From: Porticoccaceae bacterium
GTDB lineage: Bacteria; Pseudomonadota; Gammaproteobacteria; Pseudomonadales; Porticoccaceae
Reading direction: 5' to 3'
NCBI GenBank assembly: GCA_002692165.1
Contig: NZJL01000003.1
Location: 1-10,149 of the forward strand
DNA: 10,149 bases
Below the pieces are notes generated by a model. That model was not told the origin of the DNA. It made no database searches and worked only from the letters and a program-made list of their open reading frames with translations. Positions 1-6,053 of this stretch are shown one piece after another; the first letter of the stretch is position 1; each line of letters starts with the position of its first letter. Made by a program: the position numbers and the translations under genes.

Positions 1-74
1 CCCGTAGTTCAGTTGGATAGAATACGAGTTTCCTAAACTTGGGGTCGGAGGTTCGAATCCTTCCGGGCACGCCA
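1..74 (+). tRNA. tRNA-Arg, anticodon CCU, 5' end cut by window edge
   Basis: The sequence folds as a cloverleaf that lacks only its first three bases. The acceptor 3' strand CGGGCAC (64-70) pairs with the visible CCCG at 1-4, so the missing bases should be GTG. The anticodon stem is CGAGT/ACTTG (25-29 and 37-41) around the loop TTCCTAA, with CCT at 32-34. The T arm is GGAGG-TTCGAAT-CCTTC. The discriminator base is G and the CCA end is encoded at 72-74. It reads AGG arginine codons. AGG is used repeatedly in nearby small genes, for example four of eight Arg codons in the following gene, so it may help translate phage genes in a host where AGG is rare. Confidence 0.93.
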
Positions 75-94
75 AACAGCACATAATTAATTGT

Positions 95-397
95 GTGAAA
101 AGATTCTACTCAGTCAAGTTAAAAGAAAAACAAGAACAGATACCACCATACGTGGCAAAACATCTGTTGAGAAAAGAGTCACCGTTGATAGAATATCTAG
201 CAGAAAACAAAGCATTGAAATTCGTGCATCGCAAAAAGACCAATATACTTGATTGCTATGGTGAAGAAAAATATCTAATGATAGGCAAACTGAAGTATCC
301 TAACATCTGGGGCAGGAAGACCAGGATGGGATTTATGGAACTGTACCTCAACATGAGGATACGGCAACAGATGAGTCTGTCAAGGGGAAGCACATGA
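95..397 (+). CDS. Unknown 100-aa basic protein
   Basis: I do not recognise this protein. It is rich in Lys and Arg, has no signal peptide or membrane segment, and shows no catalytic motif I can name. The start is a GTG 20 bases after the tRNA. No ATG lies upstream in frame before the tRNA and no good Shine-Dalgarno is visible, so the start is uncertain. Its stop overlaps the start of the next gene as ATGA (394-397), the usual sign of translational coupling, which is the best evidence that it is real. AGG codes four of its eight arginines (residues 74, 77, 88 and 97), matching the adjacent tRNA-Arg(CCU). Confidence 0.6.
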   Translation: MKRFYSVKLKEKQEQIPPYVAKHLLRKESPLIEYLAENKALKFVHRKKTNILDCYGEEKYLMIGKLKYPNIWGRKTRMGFMELYLNMRIRQQMSLSRGST

Positions 398-1080
398 AGT
401 ACGGGCCTTATTCCGACAACGACCTAAACACTTTCAAACAGTATCCATTCCGCTGTCCCAAGTGGGATCCAATGCCGGATGGCAAGAAGAATGTTGTCAT
501 ACTGGGTTGCAGTCATGTCTGGGGTGTGGGATTAGAAGAACACGAGACCTGGGCACACCAGGTGAGCCAACACAACACCAATCGATTGAGATACTGGAAC
601 TTGGGTCAGCCTGGTGCCAGTCCAGAGGCAGTGGTTAGAATATTATATTCTTGTGAGAAAGTGCTCCATCCTTCTATTATAATCGTGATGTGGCCAGAGA
701 TGAGCAGGAGGGAAAGATTAGAGTCATACACAAAAAACTTGCTGGGCACACATGAGACCCTCCGATATGAAAATCACAAGACCGACTTGAACAACTTTCT
801 CAAGAGTGTGTTCTTCCTGGAGAAGTATGCCGAGAAGAATCAATGTAAAACCTTCCACTGTTTCTCAGATCACTATCACGATTTCCGCACCGAGGGGAAC
901 TCCCCTGCACTGATGGAGGATTACACACTGCGCAACTGCTGGCCATACTGGGACAAGTTCACCGCACGTGATCTACACTCTAAGCCGAGTCGAGCCGCGG
1001 ATGGTATACACTTTGGCACGGAACACCACAAGCGTTTCGCTGATCTATTCCTGCAGAAATTTGGTCAGAAGTTGAAATAA
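394..1080 (+). CDS. SGNH/GDSL-type hydrolase-like protein
   Basis: This is a 228-aa cytosolic-looking protein with the end blocks of the SGNH hydrolase fold. Block I is GCSHVWGVG (38-46) after a beta strand NVVIL, with Ser40 as the likely nucleophile. The block II glycine is in NLGQPGAS (69-76). Block V is DGIH (203-206), giving the catalytic Asp and His. The block III Asn motif (GxND) is not evident; the corresponding strand IIIVMWPE carries WPE instead, so the oxyanion hole may differ or activity may be altered. The family includes esterases, lipases and carbohydrate O-acetyl esterases. AGGGG lies 6 bases before the ATG and is a good Shine-Dalgarno. The gene overlaps its unknown neighbour by 4 bp and its 3' end overlaps a convergent radical SAM gene by 16 bp. 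O-deacylation of a surface glycan would suit the neighbouring glycosyltransferase and sulfotransferase-like genes, but that is inference. Confidence 0.8.
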   Translation: MKYGPYSDNDLNTFKQYPFRCPKWDPMPDGKKNVVILGCSHVWGVGLEEHETWAHQVSQHNTNRLRYWNLGQPGASPEAVVRILYSCEKVLHPSIIIVMWPEMSRRERLESYTKNLLGTHETLRYENHKTDLNNFLKSVFFLEKYAEKNQCKTFHCFSDHYHDFRTEGNSPALMEDYTLRNCWPYWDKFTARDLHSKPSRAADGIHFGTEHHKRFADLFLQKFGQKLK

Positions 1081-2084
1081 TCATCTATAGATATACTACG
1101 CAACGTATCCTGTCTCTTGATAAAGTATTCAAGCAGTTTGCTGTTGTCTTGATCGACTGCTATCTTTTTTGCTATATCTCTACAAACACTGTAGGAAGAC
1201 TTACTTAATTTTTTTTTAGCACTCACAGTAAACTTATTTTTATACTTTACCTTCAAGGCATCAGGATCATTTAAAAACGCCCAGTTGTGATCCAACCCTT
1301 GTTCTGTTACAAAATCTAATATGCCGGGTAAGTTCTCAACGTTCAAACTGCTTACAGTTGTCCAACAGTTTAATTTCAACAAGGGGTATTGCTTTTGCAA
1401 ATTTTTATATGCGGCAACACTTTTAATGTAGTTCTTCCATTTAATTGGCCAACGCACATAGTCATGCACGTCACCGGTACCATCAAAGCTCAAAGTTACT
1501 ATGACCATTGTTCTGTTTCTAAGTATGCCCTCAAGTTCATTGATCATTCTTGAACCATTGGTGTTCATTCTTACTATTTTTGTGTTAACAGGAAGGTTGG
1601 CTAAAATTTTTTTGTAATTCTTACTTGCGGTGGGTTCGCCTCCGTTGACATCTACTTCCAGTATCCTGTTCTGTGGTAGTTTCCAAAAAGTTTCGTAGTT
1701 GTTCACACGTGTGTATTTCTTTGACTGCAGACTACCTATCTTAGTGCTCAGGCCCGCGTTACAAGACTGACAAGCACTGTTACATATGTTGTCCAACACA
1801 CCCCCAACAACAAGGTAATCATCCTTACGTGGATGTAATATTTTATGTCTGTCTATGCTTTTGGTCCTTACACTTTCTCCGTTTATTTCTTCTGTTTGTT
1901 TACAACGCACACACTCCTCCGGCCACTCGTCCTTTGCCATAGTGTCCTCGAGGTCATTTAGCCATTTGCTTTTGTCTAGTTCGTCGAATGTTTTGAATCC
2001 TACTGCATTTATCATGTGTCCACACTTGCCTATAGAACCATCTTGGTTAAGCCTTACAAAGTGTTTCAGTCTAGGACAATACAT
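1065..2084 (-). CDS. Radical SAM protein, twitch type (N-terminal auxiliary cysteines)
   Basis: This 339-aa protein carries the radical SAM CxxxCxxC motif as CNSACQSC (Cys101, 105 and 108), which binds the [4Fe-4S] cluster that cleaves S-adenosylmethionine. The SAM-binding GGEP is at 148-151, and the strand LSFDG (198-202) is followed by YVRWPIKW, typical of the SPASM/twitch branch. Extra cysteines precede the core (Cys3, 21, 58 and 61) in a pattern like CP...V.L..DGS...C and ECVRC, so an auxiliary Fe-S region sits in front of the barrel rather than behind it. Such enzymes modify proteins, peptides or small metabolites; the substrate here is unknown. Start: ATG with GGAG 7 bases upstream. It overlaps the sulfotransferase-like gene by 14 bp and is last in its transcript. 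Its 3' end overlaps the convergent SGNH gene by 16 bp. Confidence 0.88.
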   Translation of the reverse strand: MYCPRLKHFVRLNQDGSIGKCGHMINAVGFKTFDELDKSKWLNDLEDTMAKDEWPEECVRCKQTEEINGESVRTKSIDRHKILHPRKDDYLVVGGVLDNICNSACQSCNAGLSTKIGSLQSKKYTRVNNYETFWKLPQNRILEVDVNGGEPTASKNYKKILANLPVNTKIVRMNTNGSRMINELEGILRNRTMVIVTLSFDGTGDVHDYVRWPIKWKNYIKSVAAYKNLQKQYPLLKLNCWTTVSSLNVENLPGILDFVTEQGLDHNWAFLNDPDALKVKYKNKFTVSAKKKLSKSSYSVCRDIAKKIAVDQDNSKLLEYFIKRQDTLRSISIDDYFNF

Positions 2085-2604
2085 GTAACAGCTCCGGAAC
2101 TATTTCTGCAAGATTTATTTTCTTATCGATATATTTTTTTAATGGTTCATCAGGTGAGACATATGAGTCAGGCGCTTCTAATTTGAGGTATGAGTACATG
2201 TTCGTATTCAGTTTGGCGGGAGTGTGGTGTGCTACTTGGGAAATATCTTTCAGTGTGATAGGACCCTTATAAAATCTGTAAAGGTGCAAGAGCCACACGG
2301 ACTGGGGACAGAAGTGTCTGTCCAGCATCCTTGATTCCATGATATCTGCTAGTAGTTTATCTTTATCTACATCTGGATTATTGTACAAAACTTCTCCCAC
2401 CCCTGACACAAATCTTTGTCGCTGATTTCTTATATACACGATGATGTTATCAACTTTGCTTACATCATTGTTAATTTTTTCATCTTCTCTCATTAGTATC
2501 AGACTGGTATAAGCATTTTTAAATATTGGATATATCCAGTCGTGTTTAATCTTAATTATTTTACAATCGGTTGTAAACAGTGACATCCAGTGTTTCTTTA
2601 ACAT
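2071..2604 (-). CDS. Sulfotransferase-like protein
   Basis: This 177-aa protein has the two cofactor-binding signatures of PAPS-dependent sulfotransferases. The first is YPIFKNAYTSL (25-35), resembling the 5'-phosphosulfate loop (P-K-N-A-x-T-S). The second is IIVYIRNQRQRFVSG (54-68), resembling the 3'-phosphate motif (R-x-P-x-x-R-x-x-S) with Arg59 and Ser67; the usual Pro is replaced by Gln. DRHFCPQ (95-101) also fits the family's H-x-x-P-Q region. It is shorter than typical sulfotransferases of about 220-300 aa, so it may be a minimal or degenerate member. The likely reaction is transfer of sulfate from PAPS to a hydroxyl on a glycan or other acceptor. The start overlaps the SDR stop by 7 bp and no strong Shine-Dalgarno is seen, suggesting coupled translation. 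The family call rests on motifs only. Confidence 0.6.
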   Translation of the reverse strand: MLKKHWMSLFTTDCKIIKIKHDWIYPIFKNAYTSLILMREDEKINNDVSKVDNIIVYIRNQRQRFVSGVGEVLYNNPDVDKDKLLADIMESRMLDRHFCPQSVWLLHLYRFYKGPITLKDISQVAHHTPAKLNTNMYSYLKLEAPDSYVSPDEPLKKYIDKKINLAEIVPELLHVLS

Positions 2605-3107
2605 GCTTTTAAATCAATCAGAAGATTTTTCACATATTCACGAGCAGTCACACCATCGGGGTGGCTGAAACTTTGAGTCTTAACATTGCCCGGACGAATC
2701 AAAACCATTTTTGTATTACTTGGTTGTGCGTTCAACTGTTCGTGAGCCAGCTCGAGACTCATCTTCCGATTCCTATACTCCATAGACTCTCTCCTAGTGA
2801 GTCCTCTTATATACACATCATTGTTAGACTCACACAACTTGGTGGATATGTTCCAAATTTCATGTTGACTTTTTGAATCGGCCCATCTGTGCCACACCTC
2901 AAACAACAACTCAGTCTGGGCGTACAGGCTTATGGCATTGTTTATGAATAGGTCGCACGGCTCGATTAGGCTTGCCGTGTGAGCGATCCTTCTTATGTTT
3001 TCACCGTCGCTTCTTGATATGCCCACTATCGAGTGTCCCATGTCTTTAAGTTGTTCAGTCAACTCCCGACCGATGCCTCTTTTATGACCTGTGATAGCAA
3101 TTTCCAT
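2598..3107 (-). CDS. Short-chain dehydrogenase/reductase (SDR), short form
   Basis: This is a 169-aa NAD(P)-binding Rossmann protein. The N-terminus MEIAITGHKRGIGRELTEQL has the TGxxxGIG dinucleotide loop (6-13). A DLFINNA segment (52-58) matches the SDR NNAG motif. The active-site pair is Tyr111/Lys115 in YRNRK (YxxxK), with Ser88 in WNIS as the candidate catalytic Ser. RPGNVKT (138-144) matches the PG segment after the active site. It is well below the usual 250 aa, with a compressed middle and C-terminus, so the substrate pocket is small or shared. It probably oxidises or reduces a hydroxyl/keto group, perhaps on a sugar. It is the first gene of a three-gene minus-strand unit with a TTAAATAC box 7 bases before its ATG and no clear Shine-Dalgarno. 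Confidence 0.83.
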   Translation of the reverse strand: MEIAITGHKRGIGRELTEQLKDMGHSIVGISRSDGENIRRIAHTASLIEPCDLFINNAISLYAQTELLFEVWHRWADSKSQHEIWNISTKLCESNNDVYIRGLTRRESMEYRNRKMSLELAHEQLNAQPSNTKMVLIRPGNVKTQSFSHPDGVTAREYVKNLLIDLKAC

Positions 3108-3114
3108 TACAGGC

Positions 3115-3122
3115 GTATTTAA
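3115..3122 (-). promoter_or_regulatory. T4-late-like promoter box TTAAATAC for the SDR unit
   Basis: Read on the minus strand this is TTAAATAC, 7 bases before the ATG of the SDR gene. It resembles the T4 late promoter consensus TATAAATA. The identical octamer with identical spacing faces the opposite way 31 bases further on. Known T4 late promoters have no -35 element, and none is seen here. Confidence 0.5.
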
Positions 3123-3152
3123 TGAATATATTTTTCCTATTTTTTTTTCTAC

Positions 3153-3160
3153 TTAAATAC
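3153..3160 (+). promoter_or_regulatory. T4-late-like promoter box TTAAATAC for the plus-strand radical SAM gene
   Basis: TTAAATAC lies 7 bases before the ATG at 3168, mirroring the box on the other strand at 3115-3122. Together they form a 60-bp divergent promoter region, the rest of which is AT-rich with a T9 run (3140-3148). No Shine-Dalgarno is present between the box and the start. Confidence 0.5.
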
Positions 3161-3167
3161 TTGCTCG

Positions 3168-4274
3168 ATGAATACTCACACCATAGAACCGGCCTATCAT
3201 CCTAGGAGCAAAATGACATTCTTGATCGATTGGTTGGTTACACTGAAGTGCAACTATGATTGTGCGTATTGTGGTATAGGTCCAAGTGGCCATGACAATT
3301 CTAAACCGCACCCTGACTATGACAAGTGTGTCAAAATGGTTTCACAGATGTACGCTTATTGTGATCTAGTACTTGCAAAAAAGAAATTAGTATTCAAGGA
3401 TGCCATCATGAACATCTATGGAGGTGAGAGCATACACCATCCGGATATCGTAAAATTGATCAAAAAAACTTCTGAACTTTATCAGCCTTACAAAAATAAT
3501 TGGAGATTGAAACGTAGAATGACCACAAACGGCACTGCCACAGAAAAAAAGTGGGAGGTGTTGTGTCAGCATGTGGAAGGATTCACAATGAGTTACCACA
3601 GCACGGGTCCAACGAAATTGAAAAACATGTTCAAGCGGAACTTGAAATATCTCAATTCCATAGGGAAGGAGCACGATGTTATTGTGTGCATGTATCCGTC
3701 AAAGGACTATTGGAAAGACTGCGTAAGTTTTCTACACTGGGCAAAAAAACAAGGAATAAATGCCCGACCAAAGATGCTTGATGGACCACTAGGGGTGTAC
3801 AAAAAAGAACACCTCAAGGATTTGGAAGACTTCATAGATTCCAAAGAACTCGCCCACTGGGATGTCTCAGTAACGGCCGAAGTTCAAGGTAGGGGTTGTT
3901 GTGGGGGACGGAGGATGTGTTTCGACAGGAACATCAAGCAACATCAATTTATTGTTCCGCGAGGACCCAACGGTTTCTTGGGATGGCATTGCTCAGCAAA
4001 TCAATTTTTCTTACATGGAAACACATCCACTGGCTTGTATTACACTAACAAGGACTGTAAAGTACGTCTCGATGGTAAGACCGGTCCCATTGCAAATTTA
4101 CACACAATGGGGGATTACATCAAAAGCCTAGCAGAAAAACCACAACTGCCCACGTTAATTTGTGCTCAAAAAACCTGCACCTGTGGTACCTGTGCTCCAA
4201 AAAGTATTCATAAAGAAAACCTCACAGAGATATTGAAAATCTACAACGACCCTAGTCTTGTAGGTAATGTATAG
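3168..4274 (+). CDS. Radical SAM protein with Cys-rich SPASM-like C-terminus
   Basis: This 368-aa protein is the only one of the four radical SAM proteins here with the conventional order. The core comes first with CNYDCAYC (Cys28, 32 and 35). A GGES (85-88) takes the place of GGEP. The C-terminus holds nine cysteines (244, 245, 251, 275, 297, 332, 337, 339 and 342), including the dense ICAQKTCTCGTC, enough to ligate one or two auxiliary Fe-S clusters as in SPASM enzymes. SPASM enzymes typically modify peptides or proteins by cross-links, epimerisation or oxidation, but some act on small molecules; the substrate here is unknown. The gene stands alone on the plus strand with its own promoter box. 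Its last 23 bp overlap the convergent oxygenase-like gene. Start: the ATG directly after the promoter box, without a Shine-Dalgarno. Confidence 0.88.
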   Translation: MNTHTIEPAYHPRSKMTFLIDWLVTLKCNYDCAYCGIGPSGHDNSKPHPDYDKCVKMVSQMYAYCDLVLAKKKLVFKDAIMNIYGGESIHHPDIVKLIKKTSELYQPYKNNWRLKRRMTTNGTATEKKWEVLCQHVEGFTMSYHSTGPTKLKNMFKRNLKYLNSIGKEHDVIVCMYPSKDYWKDCVSFLHWAKKQGINARPKMLDGPLGVYKKEHLKDLEDFIDSKELAHWDVSVTAEVQGRGCCGGRRMCFDRNIKQHQFIVPRGPNGFLGWHCSANQFFLHGNTSTGLYYTNKDCKVRLDGKTGPIANLHTMGDYIKSLAEKPQLPTLICAQKTCTCGTCAPKSIHKENLTEILKIYNDPSLVGNV

Positions 4275-4830
4275 GTTCGTTAAAAAATGTGCATGCCATT
4301 ACCACCCTCGGAAGTTGACATTTGTCACCCAGGATGATGTTGTGTGCTATCTGACTGTTGAAGATCACCGGACTCAGGAGTTCCAGTTCTCCCACCATTT
4401 CTAGTTTTTCATAATCTACGTCTGTGAAGGAGTAATACTTCTTCCCGAATTCGTTTTCGGTGGCACCTACCGAATCAAACATCTCCTTGGGTATTCGATA
4501 CCATCTATTGTAGCTATCCATGGTGTTGTGTATAGGGATATTCATCTTGGCAGTTACCGGCAACTCATCTATGTGTAGCCCAGCGTTGTTTCTTTGGTTT
4601 ATGACAGTCAACGCTACTTCACGTAGTTTGAGACCTAGTTTGTTACAGTAGTCGATCAGTGTTGGGGTAGCACGTACCAACTCCAGGGTGTTCACCTTGT
4701 TCCACAAAGACTCACTGGACAACAGATCTACCCGGTTGTTTTTTATCCATTCCATGACTTGCCGCTGTATCTGTGGCAACGTGTCACATTCCAATTGATG
4801 GTACGGTTTCATTTCAATAATGTTGGGCAT
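4252..4830 (-). CDS. 2OG-Fe(II) oxygenase-like protein
   Basis: This is a 192-aa protein with a plausible double-stranded beta-helix iron site. LHIDE (85-89) supplies the HxD pair His86/Asp88. IFNSQIAHNI (156-165) supplies the distal His163. Arg175 in LPRVVMACTFF is placed to bind the 2-oxoglutarate carboxylate. This is the pattern of 2OG/Fe(II) hydroxylases, including aspartyl/asparaginyl hydroxylase-like proteins. Sequence outside the motifs is not one I can assign to a subfamily. Its start lies inside the upstream radical SAM gene (22-bp overlap). AGGTG lies about 13 bases before the ATG, too far for ideal initiation, so coupled translation is likely. Its 3' end overlaps the convergent plus-strand radical SAM gene by 23 bp. 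It may hydroxylate the product of the paired radical SAM enzyme, or the reverse. Confidence 0.68.
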   Translation of the reverse strand: MPNIIEMKPYHQLECDTLPQIQRQVMEWIKNNRVDLLSSESLWNKVNTLELVRATPTLIDYCNKLGLKLREVALTVINQRNNAGLHIDELPVTAKMNIPIHNTMDSYNRWYRIPKEMFDSVGATENEFGKKYYSFTDVDYEKLEMVGELELLSPVIFNSQIAHNIILGDKCQLPRVVMACTFFNEPIHYLQD

Positions 4831-5831
4831 TCTATGAATCGATCACCTCGCTGTCGCATTCGTTGTTTTACTTTATCTAATTCTCTTTTGTAGTCGTCGT
4901 TGTGCCATATCGATTGTGACTGGAAGTCGTCCATCGTGCCCCAGTCTTCTATCTTGTTGAGCCACACCCGATCAGCGTTGTACCGCTCACCCAGGTCAAT
5001 TATCTCCTGCATCTCATGGAAGTTGTCCTTCTGCACCACGTAGTGCAAGATGAATCTGAATCCGTGTTTGCGTTTCTGTTCCGCCATGCATTCCAGCCCC
5101 TCCAGTATCTTTTCCCACTTGCCTCCGAGCCTCAGTTTTTCGTAGGTTTTTTCTGTCGCCCCGTCTATGCTGACTCCCAGTTCCTTGAGATTCTTGATGA
5201 TGTTGGGCACCCTGCTGTGGAACTCCTTGAACATCAGTCCGTTGGTCAGTATTGAATACTCAATGTTGTCCCGCTCTGGTGTCTGCTCCATGAAGTGCCT
5301 GTACACGTGTGATGCAAATGGATCACCGTCGGATCCTATGTGCACCTGCATCGGGTGTTGGTACCTGTACAGCCAGTCGTTGATCTTGTCAGCCAGTCTA
5401 ATGCCCAGTCGGTACGCGGATCCATCCTTGTGGAATATCATGCTCTTGCGACAGCTCGGACAACGCAGGTTGCAACTGTCGTCTATGGCCAACCTCAGAT
5501 GTCGCACACTGTTGGTGATGTTGCCTTTTAGTTCTTCGAACTTTGGGCTCAAAAGGTAAGAGCATATCTTGTCATTGCAGTATCGATATGTGCCATCATC
5601 TATGGATGACTGCATCTCTCTGCGCATTTTTGACTTCAGTATATCATCGAGTTCCATCACCTGCAGGTTTCCTATGCTCTGTGGCAACCATGACTGACAT
5701 TCACAAGCGTAACATGAGCCTTGTTTGTCAATCAGCAATGTGTCGAATGGCTTAGGGCATCTTGCCTTCATCTTTAGGTCTTTGCCCGTGTCTATGCCAT
5801 AGTGATCGAACAGTCTCTGATTTATCTTCAT
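4809..5831 (-). CDS. Radical SAM protein, twitch type, GC-richer, altered GGEP motif
   Basis: This 340-aa protein has the radical SAM motif CNLRCPSC (Cys120, 124 and 127). The N-terminal auxiliary cysteines are 25, 40, 43, 45, 85 and 90, with a CPKPFDTLLIDKQGSC start like the other two minus-strand radical SAM proteins. VSIDG (220-224) and Y...RLGGKWEKILEGL follow the SPASM/twitch consensus. The SAM-binding GGEP is replaced by GSDGDP (166-171). A lone Cys335 near the C-terminus could be an extra ligand. The gene is visibly GC-richer than its relatives (about 50% in 5041-5100 against about 30% in 7441-7500), suggesting a different origin. Its ATG overlaps the stop of the 58-aa gene as ATGA, and its end overlaps the oxygenase-like gene by 22 bp. 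The substrate is unknown. Confidence 0.87.
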   Translation of the reverse strand: MKINQRLFDHYGIDTGKDLKMKARCPKPFDTLLIDKQGSCYACECQSWLPQSIGNLQVMELDDILKSKMRREMQSSIDDGTYRYCNDKICSYLLSPKFEELKGNITNSVRHLRLAIDDSCNLRCPSCRKSMIFHKDGSAYRLGIRLADKINDWLYRYQHPMQVHIGSDGDPFASHVYRHFMEQTPERDNIEYSILTNGLMFKEFHSRVPNIIKNLKELGVSIDGATEKTYEKLRLGGKWEKILEGLECMAEQKRKHGFRFILHYVVQKDNFHEMQEIIDLGERYNADRVWLNKIEDWGTMDDFQSQSIWHNDDYKRELDKVKQRMRQRGDRFIECPTLLK

Positions 5832-6004
5832 TTGTTGGGATCCGTGATCATGTCCAGAGTCAGCACAACGTCTTCTGGCACAGTGTACCCGTCTTGCTTG
5901 GCAACTGTTGTCTGCTTCCTCTTACGCCTTCGCTCCTCACGTTCCTGTTGCTTCTGCATCTTCTTAGCACCCCTGGTGCTCTTGTAGTCGTAGTGAATGC
6001 CCAT
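5828..6004 (-). CDS. 58-aa highly basic small protein
   Basis: This short frame runs from an ATG at 6004 to TGA at 5828-5830. It begins MGIHYDYKSTRGAKKMQKQQ. Residues 14-36 are a dense Lys/Arg/Gln/Glu stretch likely to form a charged helix that could bind nucleic acid. The tail (38-58) is acidic to neutral: DGYTVPEDVVLTLDMITDPN, then Lys. There are no cysteines. Support for reality: GGGAG lies 7 bases before the ATG, a TATAAAT late-promoter-like box lies directly upstream, and the stop overlaps the next gene's start as ATGA. Three of its six arginines use AGG. It leads the unit containing a radical SAM and an oxygenase-like gene. It could be a regulator, a nucleic-acid binder or, less likely, a peptide substrate. 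I do not recognise it. Confidence 0.78.
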   Translation of the reverse strand: MGIHYDYKSTRGAKKMQKQQEREERRRKRKQTTVAKQDGYTVPEDVVLTLDMITDPNK

Positions 6005-6011
6005 TGTGTTA

Positions 6012-6023
6012 CTCCCATTTATA
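6012..6023 (-). promoter_or_regulatory. Late-promoter-like TATAAAT box and GGGAG Shine-Dalgarno
   Basis: On the minus strand this reads TATAAAT (6023-6017) immediately followed by GGGAG (6016-6012), then 7 bases to the ATG at 6004. The box is the closest match in the window to the T4 late consensus TATAAATA, with G as the last base. At T4 spacing transcription would start inside or just after the GGGAG, so box and Shine-Dalgarno may not both serve the same transcript; read-through from 6088 upstream could use the Shine-Dalgarno. Confidence 0.5.
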
Positions 6024-6053
6024 AAGGTAATTATCGTTCAGGTCAGGCCTGCT

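Noticed and set aside
1..74. tRNA as a phage integration (att) site
   Set aside because: No integrase or repeated tRNA 3' end is present, and T4-like phages with this type of helicase are lytic.
4249..4272. Small inverted repeat CCTA...TAGG as a bidirectional terminator at the convergent junction
   Set aside because: The stem is only four base pairs and AT-containing, with no adjacent T run.
5167..5559. 130-aa plus-strand open frame
   Set aside because: It lies entirely antisense within a well-supported radical SAM gene and has no recognisable domain.
5828..6004. The 58-aa protein as a RiPP precursor peptide
   Set aside because: It has no cysteines, no repeats and no leader-core cleavage motif, and its main feature is a basic helix. 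Not excluded, but not supported enough to call.
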